Positions 1-7,024 of a DNA stretch of 17,834 nt are shown here, piece by piece; the first letter of the stretch is position 1; every line of letters starts with the position of its first letter. Below the pieces are notes generated by a model. That model was not told the DNA's origin and ran no database searches. It saw only the letters and a list, made by a program, of their open reading frames with translations. Origin of the DNA: J061 sp003695725 [NCBI: Candidatus Schekmanbacteria bacterium] (GTDB taxonomy: Bacteria; Schekmanbacteria; GWA2-38-11); contig RFHX01000125.1 in the NCBI GenBank assembly GCA_003695725.1, positions 1 through 17,834 of the forward strand, given 5' to 3'. The position numbers and the translations under genes were made by a program.

Positions 1-530
1 ATTCTCATCCATATAAAGAATTCTATATACTTGAAAACAATAATCCTCACCCTCGCACACTATTGATTCCAAAGGCAATATATTTCAAAAATGATGAAAA
101 AATACTTGATTATATGAAAAGCAAGGATTTTGATTTTGAAAAAGAAATTCTTCTTGTTAAGGACTCATCAAAAAACAAGGAAAATAGCGGTAATAATTTT
201 AAAATTTCATCAAATATAGGGAAAGCAGAAATCGTCGAATATAAACCCAACATGGTCAAAATTATGGCATTTACAAAAGAATCTGCCTATCTGCTTTTAT
301 GCGATACTTGGTTTGAGGGATGGGAAGCGTCAATTGACGGTAAGAAGACAGATGTTATAAGAGGTGATTATAATTTCAGGGCAGTTTACCTTCCTTCAGG
401 GAAACATCAGGTAATCTTTTCATTTACACATCCTGGATTTTATATTGGAATCATAACTTCATTTTTAAGCTTTTCACTAATCATCGCCCTTAATTTATTT
501 TTCAAAAAAGATGCTGATCATAAAAAATGA
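1..530 (+). CDS. YfhO-family membrane protein, C-terminal fragment (5' end outside window)
   Basis: The reading frame is open to the left edge of the window (first whole codon at position 3), so this is the 3' part of a longer gene; the TTG at 63 is internal and not a start. The visible part matches the extracytoplasmic end of YfhO-like multi-spanning membrane proteins. It has a 'PRTLLIPKA' stretch, then a beta-rich segment with 'CDTWFEGWEASIDGKK', 'YNFRAVYLPSGKHQVIF', and a final hydrophobic helix (about the last 30 residues) ending in a short lysine-rich tail. YfhO relatives are GT-C-fold membrane proteins linked to glycosylation of cell-surface polymers; the substrate cannot be told here. 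The stop codon overlaps the tlyA start (ATGA, 527-530), so the two are probably co-transcribed. Family assignment rests only on the C-terminal region. Confidence 0.75.
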   Translation, partial: SHPYKEFYILENNNPHPRTLLIPKAIYFKNDEKILDYMKSKDFDFEKEILLVKDSSKNKENSGNNFKISSNIGKAEIVEYKPNMVKIMAFTKESAYLLLCDTWFEGWEASIDGKKTDVIRGDYNFRAVYLPSGKHQVIFSFTHPGFYIGIITSFLSFSLIIALNLFFKKDADHKK

Positions 531-1351
531 CCGGAAAGAAAAAAGGAAAAGTACGAATTGATTCCCTTTTAACTGAAAGAGAATTCACAGAATCAAGAAA
601 TTCTGCGAAAGCCCTAATTATGGCAGGAGTTGTATTTGTAAACGGCAAACGAATCGATAAAGCAGGCGCCCTCGTCAATCCTTCAGCTGAAATCACAATC
701 AAAGGCAATCCCTGCCCATATGTAAGCAGAGGTGGGCTAAAGCTGGAAGGAGTCTTGGATGAATTCAAATTGAGCGTAAAAGATAAAATTGCCGTTGATA
801 TTGGTGCTTCAACAGGAGGTTTTACAGACTGCCTATTGCAAAGAGGCGTAAAAAAGGTTTATGCTATCGATACAGGATACGGACAACTTCACTGGAAACT
901 AAGAAATGATAACAGAGTAATAAATCTTGAAAAAATAAATGCACGATATCTTACGGAAGATATTATCCCTGAAAAGGCAGATTTAATAACAATAGATGTC
1001 TCTTTTATTTCAATTAAAAAAATCATACCTTCATCTTTAAAACTTATTAAAGAAAATGGTATTGTCATTGCATTGATAAAGCCCCAATTCGAAATAGGCA
1101 AAGGGATGGTTGATAAAGGTGGAGTGATAAAATCATTGGAAAAGCATAAAATAGTGCTCAAAGATATCGTTGATTTTATTTCTCAGTTGGAAGTCGATAT
1201 CTTGGGACTTACTATATCCAAAATTAAAGGCCAGCAGGGTAATGTTGAGTTTTTTATTCTTCTTAAAAACAGCCAAAAGGAGTTGAAGAAAAAAAAGTTT
1301 GAATTGCTTATAAATAATGTTTTGCTAAAACTCAATGACAAGAGGGTTTGA
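527..1351 (+). CDS. tlyA: TlyA family rRNA 2'-O-methyltransferase / hemolysin-like protein
   Basis: This 274-residue protein has the usual TlyA length and layout. An S4 RNA-binding domain (about residues 9-62, including 'SRNSAKALIMAGVVFVNGK') is followed by an FtsJ/RrmJ-like Rossmann methyltransferase. Recognisable motifs are 'YVSRGGLKL' (65-73), the SAM-binding loop 'DIGASTGGFT' (91-100), 'DVSFISI' (157-163), 'LIKPQFE' (183-189) and the terminal 'GNVEFF' (239-244). In characterised members TlyA methylates the 2'-hydroxyl of cytidines in 16S and sometimes 23S rRNA, using S-adenosylmethionine. It starts inside the stop codon of the upstream membrane-protein gene (ATGA overlap), with no clear Shine-Dalgarno, so translational coupling is likely. 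The lysine-rich tail after residue 250 is less conserved. It converges with the sigma-54 activator gene, with 10 bases between the two stop codons and no recognisable terminator. Confidence 0.93.
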   Translation: MTGKKKGKVRIDSLLTEREFTESRNSAKALIMAGVVFVNGKRIDKAGALVNPSAEITIKGNPCPYVSRGGLKLEGVLDEFKLSVKDKIAVDIGASTGGFTDCLLQRGVKKVYAIDTGYGQLHWKLRNDNRVINLEKINARYLTEDIIPEKADLITIDVSFISIKKIIPSSLKLIKENGIVIALIKPQFEIGKGMVDKGGVIKSLEKHKIVLKDIVDFISQLEVDILGLTISKIKGQQGNVEFFILLKNSQKELKKKKFELLINNVLLKLNDKRV

Positions 1352-1361
1352 ACCTTTTCTT

Positions 1362-2735
1362 TTATCTCAATCCATCTTTTCTCATCTTCTCTAAAAGTGT
1401 AGTCCTGTTTAATTTCAGAAGAGATGCCGCTTTGCTTCTTACTCCATTGGCTTTTTCAAGTGCTTGCTTGATAAGGCTTTGTTCCATCTCCTTTAACACT
1501 TTATTCAAATCAATGCCTTCATCTGGAAGGACAAGAGGAAATTCCTTTTTCTTATCATCTGACTTTACCACTTGGGGAGGGAGATGTTTAGGTGTAATCA
1601 GTTTCCCATCTGATAGAGTTACGGCTCTTTCAATAGCATTTTCAAGCTCTCTCACATTTCCTGTCCACTCATAAGCGCATAAAAGATCGAGGGCTTCCTT
1701 TGTAACTTTCTTCTCCTCTTTTCCCATCTCTTTACAAATCCTTTTAAGAAAAAAATTGACGAGGAGGGGGATATCTTCCTTTCTTTCTCGTAATGGCGGA
1801 AGAAAAATTGTTATTACATTAAGGCGGTAGTAAAGATCTTCACGGAACAAGCCCTCTTTTACTCTTTTTTCCAAATCTGCATTTGTAGCAGAAATGACCC
1901 GAACATCTATCTTAATTTTTCTGTTTTCACCTATCTTTTCTATCTCTTTTTGTTGGAGCGCCCTTAAAATTTTTACCTGTAACTCTGGATCCATATTGCC
2001 TATTTCATCGAGAAAGATTGTACCACGATGTGCTAATTCAAACTTTCCCTTTCTGTCAGATGAAGCTCCTGTAAAAGCGCCTTTCGTATGGCCAAAAAAT
2101 TCACTTTCCAAAAGATCCTTTGGAATAGCACTGCAATTTACAGTCACAAAGGGATAATTTCTCCTTTCACTATTGAAATGTATTGCCCTTGCAACAAGCT
2201 CCTTCCCTGTGCCGCTTTCACCTCTAATCAACACTGTGCTGTCAGTTTCAGCAACTTTTTCTATCATTTTATAAATGCCTTGCATCTTCTCCGATGTACC
2301 CACTATTTCTTCAAACTTTATTTTACCTCGTAGCTGTTTTTTCAATTCCCTATTTTCAGTGACAAGATTTTTTTCTCTAAGTGCTTTCTTTATGACAAGG
2401 CGCACTTCATCTATATTCAATGGCTTGGATAGATAGTCATATGCCCCTGCCTTCATAGCTTCTATCGCTGATTCAACAGAAGCAAAAGCAGTAAGAAGAA
2501 TAACAATGATATCTGAATCAAGGGCTTTTGCTTTTTTCATTACTGCAAGCCCGTCAAAATCGGGAAGTTTTAAATCAGTGAGGAGAAGTGAAAATTTTTG
2601 TTCCTTCAAAAGCTTTATAGCAGACCTTCCGTTTTCTGCAGTCGTTATGCTATAGCCTTCTTCTTCTAAAATAGTAGCAAGGGATATTCTGCAGCTTTCG
2701 TCATCTTCGACAAGAAGGATATTTTCAGAGACCAT
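1362..2735 (-). CDS. NtrC-family sigma-54-dependent response regulator
   Basis: The 457-residue protein has the three canonical NtrC-type parts. The receiver (1-120) has acidic pocket D11/D12, phosphoacceptor D54 in 'LLLTDLKLPDFDG', T82 and K104. The AAA+ domain (about 144-370) has Walker A 'GESGTGKE' (172-179), the sigma-54 contact loop GAFTGA (219-224) and Walker B 'GTIFLDEIG' with D243/E244. A Fis-type helix-turn-helix occupies about 417-457 ('KAASLLKLNRTTLLEKM'). All catalytic and sigma-54-contact residues are intact, so it should be an active enhancer-binding ATPase controlled by phosphorylation. It lies downstream of the secretin gene with its own near-consensus sigma-70 promoter in the 120-base gap. 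PilR-like proteins of this class activate pilin genes in other bacteria, so control of this cluster is plausible, but I found no convincing sigma-54 promoter. No hybrid or NtrB-like kinase is adjacent; the nearest kinase is at the far end of the cluster. Confidence 0.95.
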   Translation of the reverse strand: MVSENILLVEDDESCRISLATILEEEGYSITTAENGRSAIKLLKEQKFSLLLTDLKLPDFDGLAVMKKAKALDSDIIVILLTAFASVESAIEAMKAGAYDYLSKPLNIDEVRLVIKKALREKNLVTENRELKKQLRGKIKFEEIVGTSEKMQGIYKMIEKVAETDSTVLIRGESGTGKELVARAIHFNSERRNYPFVTVNCSAIPKDLLESEFFGHTKGAFTGASSDRKGKFELAHRGTIFLDEIGNMDPELQVKILRALQQKEIEKIGENRKIKIDVRVISATNADLEKRVKEGLFREDLYYRLNVITIFLPPLRERKEDIPLLVNFFLKRICKEMGKEEKKVTKEALDLLCAYEWTGNVRELENAIERAVTLSDGKLITPKHLPPQVVKSDDKKKEFPLVLPDEGIDLNKVLKEMEQSLIKQALEKANGVRSKAASLLKLNRTTLLEKMRKDGLR

Positions 2736-2789
2736 TTCTCTATTAAGTTAATATTCAAATTATTGCTAAAAAAGAAATACGGCAGATGT

Positions 2790-2817
2790 ATTATAGAAGA
2801 GAAGGCAAATATTTCAA
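2790..2817 (-). promoter_or_regulatory. Sigma-70-type promoter for the NtrC-family gene
   Basis: On the minus strand a TTGAAA -35 box (2812-2817, five of six consensus bases) is followed after 16 bases by a perfect TATAAT -10 box (2790-2795). It lies in the 120-base gap between the secretin stop and the activator start, leaving a leader of roughly 45-50 bases. The regulator can therefore be expressed independently of the secretion cluster, although read-through from the secretin is also possible because no terminator is visible in the gap. Confidence 0.7.
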
Positions 2818-2855
2818 GAAGAAATAAAAGGAGATAGTTAAATAAGTATTTACAA

Positions 2856-4199
2856 TTATTCGCCTCTTTCAGACTTTTTGATTTTTTCCCTTTTAATCTT
2901 TTCTATTTCATCATCAAGGCGTGAGGACTCGCGCATATATTTCTCTTTTTCTAAATCTGCTGCCATAACAGGCGAGGCTTCCTGTCTAACAATATGAGGT
3001 GTTATAAAGACAATTATTTCAGATTTAATATTCTGTACCTTTGTAAATCTAAAAATATATCCAAGAAGAGGAATACTGCCAAGAAAAGGAATCTGATTTC
3101 TTGTTTCTTCTCTCTTATTGTTGATGAGTCCACCAATAACAATCGTACCACCGTCCTTCACTATAATATTTGTTGTAGCTTCAGTAGTCCTTTTTGACGG
3201 AAGCCCCAATACTACTTCACCATCACTTACTTCAGGATGGACTTCCATCGTGATGAAATTATCATTTGCAATTTTAGGCGTTATAACAAGCTTTGTGCCC
3301 ACATCGAGAAATTCAACTGATTCAGTGGTAACCTGATTTATAGTCGTAGTCACTCTATAACCCAGTTGTGAACCTATTATTATCGATGCCTCTTTACCAT
3401 CAATGGCAAGAAGTTTTGGAGATGCAATGGTTTTGACATTCGATTTCTCCGTAAGAGCTTTAAGGACAAGGTCGAAATTGTCTTTATCAAGCACATAGGA
3501 AAATCCTTCCGTCAATTTGGTAAATCCTTCAACTTTAAAAACATCATCTTTGCCTATCGATTCCCAGTCAACACCAAAAGAATCTTGGTTGTTTAGACGT
3601 GCTTCAAGAATTTTCGCTTCTATCATCACTTGTCTTGGTGCAGTATCAATCTTCTTTACGAGAGCGTCTATTGTCTTGATGTTTGAAGGTAAATCTTCAA
3701 CGATTATTGATTTTTCTTCCTTGCTTATTACAGCTTTACCATATGATGTAAGCATCTTTTCTATGAGATTATAGGTTTCCTCTGTATCAGCATGGTCTAT
3801 TTTATAAAATCTAATCTCTTTATCTAAAATATTAGATGACATCTCTTTGCCGATTTCACCGCCATAAACAAAAACAATATTTCCTTTCTGCGCATATGAA
3901 TAACCATTTGCTTTCACAACGGCATCAAGGGCTTCCTTGAAAGTTACATCATAAAGATTAACTGATACATTTCCCTTCACCGATTTTTCGGCTACTATGT
4001 TGACTCGTCTTTTCTTGGAAAGAATTTGAAGGACATCGGCAATAGGCACATTGCTGACATTGATAGTAATAAGATCTTCATCACTTTTTAATGCAGATTC
4101 TTCACTAAAAAGAACATTTTTCTTCAATTCCTCGGAAAATGCCATGAATGAAAAAATAATGAAAAAGGAAACTGCTATTATGGATATCCTTTTAGCCAT
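2856..4199 (-). CDS. gspD: Short secretin (GspD/PilQ family outer-membrane channel)
   Basis: This 447-residue protein starts with a Sec signal peptide (about 1-22). It then shows an STN/N0-type domain (45-95, 'NVSNVPIADVLQILSKK'), one N1/secretin_N-like domain (about 125-186, 'YKIDHADTEETYNLIEKML') and the C-terminal secretin domain (about 190-405). The secretin domain carries the hallmark 'VGTKLVITPKI' (300-310), 'DGGTIVIGGLI' (349-359) and 'PFLGSIPLLGYIFRF' (371-385). It should form the multimeric outer-membrane pore. GspD and PilQ proteins are usually around 600-750 residues; here the extra N-domains are missing, there are no AMIN domains, and the C-terminus is a charged, probably helical tail (406-447) in place of an obvious pilotin-binding S-domain. 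A Shine-Dalgarno-like AGGA lies about 7 bases before the ATG. The gene follows the GspC/PilP-like gene by 8 bases, the usual partner order. Confidence 0.93.
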   Translation of the reverse strand: MAKRISIIAVSFFIIFSFMAFSEELKKNVLFSEESALKSDEDLITINVSNVPIADVLQILSKKRRVNIVAEKSVKGNVSVNLYDVTFKEALDAVVKANGYSYAQKGNIVFVYGGEIGKEMSSNILDKEIRFYKIDHADTEETYNLIEKMLTSYGKAVISKEEKSIIVEDLPSNIKTIDALVKKIDTAPRQVMIEAKILEARLNNQDSFGVDWESIGKDDVFKVEGFTKLTEGFSYVLDKDNFDLVLKALTEKSNVKTIASPKLLAIDGKEASIIIGSQLGYRVTTTINQVTTESVEFLDVGTKLVITPKIANDNFITMEVHPEVSDGEVVLGLPSKRTTEATTNIIVKDGGTIVIGGLINNKREETRNQIPFLGSIPLLGYIFRFTKVQNIKSEIIVFITPHIVRQEASPVMAADLEKEKYMRESSRLDDEIEKIKREKIKKSERGE

Positions 4200-4207
4200 T
4201 ACATATC

Positions 4208-4732
4208 CTAATCATTTAATTTTATTGAATAAACTTTATTTGCCTCCTCAATCATTACTTCATCAGTGCTAATTGAAACTACCCTGCATCCTTGTATTTC
4301 ACCACCCTCTTCTACAACCTTGTCATTTATAATCGAATATTTTACATCTCCATCTATTACGATTCCCTGCAGTTTGAGATTGTCCAAATTTCTTTCAGCA
4401 TTTTTTCCCGTATTATTCGACAAACTATATCTATCGCCATAACTATCAGATATCATTAGATAATTGAGCGCCTCTTTATTGGAAAATGGATCTCTCTCAA
4501 GAGGAAGAATCTTTTTCTCATTTGAGGTAGGAGTTTTGTATCCCTTATTATTCTGCATCTTCTCTTCAGATTTCACTTCATAATGTTCTTCTATCTTTGG
4601 CAACTTCTCAGCAGTCTTCACTGCTTCAGCTACATTCTTATTACTCTTTATCCTCATAATCCCCAATGGAATAATTCCAAAAACAATTACTGTTATCAAA
4701 AAATACTTCGTACTTTTATTTATCTGAGACAT
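4208..4732 (-). CDS. GspC/PilP-like inner-membrane protein linking platform to secretin
   Basis: The 174-residue protein has one N-terminal membrane helix (about 9-26), then a long low-complexity hydrophilic linker rich in Lys, Glu and Asn (about 28-115). It ends in a compact beta-rich domain of about 55 residues beginning 'LKLQGIVIDGDVKYSIIND'. That layout (anchor, flexible linker, small HR/PilP beta-domain beginning with an 'LxGI' strand) is shared by GspC of type II secretion and PilP of type IV pili, which contact the N-domains of the secretin. PilP is normally a lipoprotein, but no lipobox cysteine is seen here, so topology favours GspC. There is no PDZ domain. It sits between pilO (3-base gap) and the secretin gene (8-base gap), exactly where PilP/GspC is expected. 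The assignment rests on architecture and position more than on strong sequence identity. Confidence 0.72.
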   Translation of the reverse strand: MSQINKSTKYFLITVIVFGIIPLGIMRIKSNKNVAEAVKTAEKLPKIEEHYEVKSEEKMQNNKGYKTPTSNEKKILPLERDPFSNKEALNYLMISDSYGDRYSLSNNTGKNAERNLDNLKLQGIVIDGDVKYSIINDKVVEEGGEIQGCRVVSISTDEVMIEEANKVYSIKLND

Positions 4733-4735
4733 TTC

Positions 4736-5272
4736 CTAATTTCCTTTACCTGCTGTGAACACTTTTAGATTTATTTTTACATTGCACTGATTTGTCTCAT
4801 CATTTAGTCTTTCTATTTCGACTGATTCGATTCTATTCAGTCGTGGAATTTCATTTAGATAATGGATAAATTTGTATGTTTCTTCATAACTTGCCTCTGC
4901 TTTTAAAGTTACTGGCACTTCATTATAAAGCTCTTTTTCTCTTATCTTATGCGGTTCAATTGAAGAAATTAAAAATCCTGATTTTCTTTCAATTCTTTCT
5001 AACTGCCTTATGAAATCATCAATCTTAATATTCTGAGGTAATCTCTCCTCATAAAGAGCCAGTTTTTGTCTTAATTTTTTCATTCCCATCTTCATTGAAG
5101 CAAGCTGCTCTTCTGCGGCTTCTTTTCTCAAAACCTCCTCATTTATCTTTTTTTTGCTTTCCATTATTTCAGCAATTTCTTTATAACGAGATGAATAGAA
5201 GAAGAGGCAAATGAAGATTATGATTATCGTACCTGTCAAAAAGGGAATATCTTTTTTGCAAAATCCTTTCAT
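4736..5272 (-). CDS. pilO: PilO/GspM-like assembly platform protein
   Basis: This 178-residue bitopic protein has a short cytoplasmic start, a membrane helix (about 11-27), a charged coiled-coil segment (about 32-80) and a periplasmic ferredoxin-like domain (about 85-178). The latter includes 'KIDDFIRQLERIERKSGFLI' and 'YEETYKFIHYLNEIPRLNRI'; the second stretch is typical of PilO ('...F...L..LPRIV.I'). PilO and GspM dimerise with PilN/GspL and help anchor the assembly machine in the inner membrane. The gene starts 3 bases after pilN stops and ends 3 bases before the GspC/PilP-like gene, a tightly packed translational arrangement. Confidence 0.85.
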   Translation of the reverse strand: MKGFCKKDIPFLTGTIIIIFICLFFYSSRYKEIAEIMESKKKINEEVLRKEAAEEQLASMKMGMKKLRQKLALYEERLPQNIKIDDFIRQLERIERKSGFLISSIEPHKIREKELYNEVPVTLKAEASYEETYKFIHYLNEIPRLNRIESVEIERLNDETNQCNVKINLKVFTAGKGN

Positions 5273-5275
5273 AAA

Positions 5276-5923
5276 TTAAAGCTCACATTTTAATTTAAAA
5301 TGAACAGCAACAAATTCTTTTTTCATCTCCCTTTCTGCCTTCTCAAGAATAATCCGTTTGAAAATTCCTTCTTCATCAAGATTTTTCATAAAATCGGCAA
5401 TATCAAGATTAGAAAAGCAATAACCTTCAATTTTAATAATATAATCATAATCACTCTTGGTATATTTATCTGACAAAGAAGAGAAGAAACCGCCTGTGGC
5501 TTTAATAATATCTTTTGTTGGACGATTTTTCCCTTCGGATTTATCCTGCTCGAAATCCGAATTAGCTACCGACAAATTTTCAAGCCATATTCGTTCGCCC
5601 ATATTTTCTGCTATAGTATAAAAAATGGATGCCCAAGAGATATTCTTCTCAAGAGATGACAATGCGCTTTCTTTTTCTTTTAAACTTTTTTGTTCATCAA
5701 TGAGTTTTTGAAGTTCAGATTCTGTTTCTTTAAGTTTCTCCTCAACATTACTTTTTTCCAAAATCTTAAACCTTTCTCTTTGTATTTTGACTTCGAGATT
5801 TAAATATAATGGCAGGTAAAGAATCAAAAAAATTGATATTACTGTGAACCAGAATCGATATCTTCTTCTTTTTTCATTTCTTGATATTTCTTCTAAAGGA
5901 AGAAAATTGACTTCTCTTTTCAC
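5276..5923 (-). CDS. pilN: PilN-like inner-membrane platform protein (GTG start)
   Basis: The 215-residue protein begins with a short cytoplasmic peptide containing 'EVNFLP' (residues 4-9), equivalent to the 'INLLP' motif with which PilN binds the groove of PilM. A membrane helix (about 24-42), a coiled-coil (about 45-95) and a periplasmic domain with 'ERIWLENLSV' follow; the last is typical of Fimbrial_PilN proteins ('P..vWL..l'). The start is GTG, overlapping the pilM stop (GTGA, 5920-5923) and preceded by a good AGAGGTGA ribosome site, which supports this start over later codons. It is about 20-30 residues longer than many PilN proteins because of a charged insertion near residues 115-140 ('EQDKSEGKNRPTK'). 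Together with PilM it replaces the single GspL protein of classical type II systems. Confidence 0.87.
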   Translation of the reverse strand: MKREVNFLPLEEISRNEKRRRYRFWFTVISIFLILYLPLYLNLEVKIQRERFKILEKSNVEEKLKETESELQKLIDEQKSLKEKESALSSLEKNISWASIFYTIAENMGERIWLENLSVANSDFEQDKSEGKNRPTKDIIKATGGFFSSLSDKYTKSDYDYIIKIEGYCFSNLDIADFMKNLDEEGIFKRIILEKAEREMKKEFVAVHFKLKCEL

Positions 5924-7014
5924 GATTCTTCACCTCTCAAAGCAAGTCCATAAGCAACAGCAAATTCAGTTAACTTTCTTTCACCTTTATCGCTGCTGTT
6001 ATTTTCTTCATTGGGGCACCAAATACTTACATCGATCTGAAACCTTTGATGAAAATATTGTGACAAATTCTTGATTTTGGCACCTCCACCGCATAAGATA
6101 AAACTCGAAGGCTTTACTCCCCGTAATTCTGCACTGCAATATCTGAATATCTCTTCAATCCCTGATGAAAGCTTTTCTAAATCATCTTTGATTATATCCT
6201 TAATCAATGATGGAATATCATTTTCTCTAATTGCTTCTATATCATTTAAAAAAGAAAGGGATGTGGATTTCTCACCTATTCCGTAGTCAAACAAGTATCT
6301 TTGAGAATCTTCATTGGAAACTTCAAGTTCCTTTTCAATTGATTTCACAAAATGATTACTGCCTACTGGAATTGTCCTGTGTAAAACAAAATTATCGTTA
6401 TTATATACAACTGCCCTACTTTTATTGAATCCGATATCTATGACAGCCAACGGCGATTTTTCCCTCTTCCCTATCTTTTTAATAGCTCTAAAAAGAGCAA
6501 AGGGTAGTAAATCTACTGCGACACAATTGAGCTTTGCCTCTTTCAACACATTAATATAATTTTGCACTACGCGTTTCCTTGCTGACATCATCAAAATCTT
6601 TCTTCTCTTCCCGCCTCCAAATGCTGTTTCTCCCATATCTATATAATCAACTACTGCCTCTTCTTTGGGATAAGGCAAAGAAGAAATTTCTTTTTCAAGA
6701 ATTTGCTCTATAGATTTTTCTTCATCAGAATCCAAAATCAATTGACGGAAATCTACATCATGGGAAGGAAGAGAAATGACAGCATCTTTTCCAACAAATT
6801 TTTCTTTTTTCAAGACTTCCTTTATATAGGGCTTAAATATTATTATTCTTTCCTCTTCTGAATTCACTGATATCTCTTCCTTGATTTTAGCATCTGCATA
6901 AACAATCTTTTCTTTATCGCCCTTCTTTAAAATCTGAGAAACTTTAAGCGATGTTGTCCCCATATCAATACCAATGGGGGAATGCTTTAATTTCCTGAAA
7001 AAATATCCTGACAT
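5920..7014 (-). CDS. pilM: PilM-like actin-fold assembly platform protein
   Basis: This 364-residue cytoplasmic protein has the actin/FtsA-like ATPase fold of PilM. It shows a phosphate-1 motif 'GIDMGTTSLKV' (15-25), an SHS2-type insertion region (about 75-165, with 'AVISLPSHDVDFRQLIL' and 'EKEISSLPYPKEE'), phosphate-2 'VIDIGFNKSRAVVY' (191-204) and the adenosine motif 'ILCGGGAKIKNL' (306-317). PilM binds the cytoplasmic tip of PilN and couples the platform to the assembly ATPase. The frame can be extended by one codon to a TTG at 7017, but the ATG at 7014 lies 4 bases after an AGGGAG ribosome site (7019-7024), so I use ATG. It follows the NHL-minor-pilin gene by a few bases (the ribosome site touches the preceding stop codon) and overlaps pilN by four bases. 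Confidence 0.92.
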   Translation of the reverse strand: MSGYFFRKLKHSPIGIDMGTTSLKVSQILKKGDKEKIVYADAKIKEEISVNSEEERIIIFKPYIKEVLKKEKFVGKDAVISLPSHDVDFRQLILDSDEEKSIEQILEKEISSLPYPKEEAVVDYIDMGETAFGGGKRRKILMMSARKRVVQNYINVLKEAKLNCVAVDLLPFALFRAIKKIGKREKSPLAVIDIGFNKSRAVVYNNDNFVLHRTIPVGSNHFVKSIEKELEVSNEDSQRYLFDYGIGEKSTSLSFLNDIEAIRENDIPSLIKDIIKDDLEKLSSGIEEIFRYCSAELRGVKPSSFILCGGGAKIKNLSQYFHQRFQIDVSIWCPNEENNSSDKGERKLTEFAVAYGLALRGEES

Positions 7015-7018
7015 CAAT

Positions 7019-7024
7019 CTCCCT
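7019..7024 (-). promoter_or_regulatory. Ribosome binding site of pilM, decides start
   Basis: AGGGAG on the minus strand lies 4 bases upstream of ATG 7014 and only 1 base upstream of the alternative TTG 7017. It therefore favours the ATG. It abuts the TAA stop (7024-7026) of the preceding minor-pilin gene, suggesting translational coupling. Confidence 0.6.

Noticed and set aside
63-530. TTG at 63 as the start of a complete 155-residue protein
   Set aside because: The same frame is open and coding-like back to the window edge, and the content matches the C-terminal end of YfhO proteins, so this is a truncated gene and not a small complete one.
6078-6093. + strand TGGCAC-N5-CCGCA resembling a sigma-54 promoter
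   Set aside because: It lies within the conserved adenosine motif of pilM and points antisense with no gene downstream on that strand, so it is best explained by coding constraint.
7015-7017. TTG at 7017 as the pilM start
   Set aside because: It is only one base from the ribosome site, whereas the next codon, ATG 7014, is better placed.
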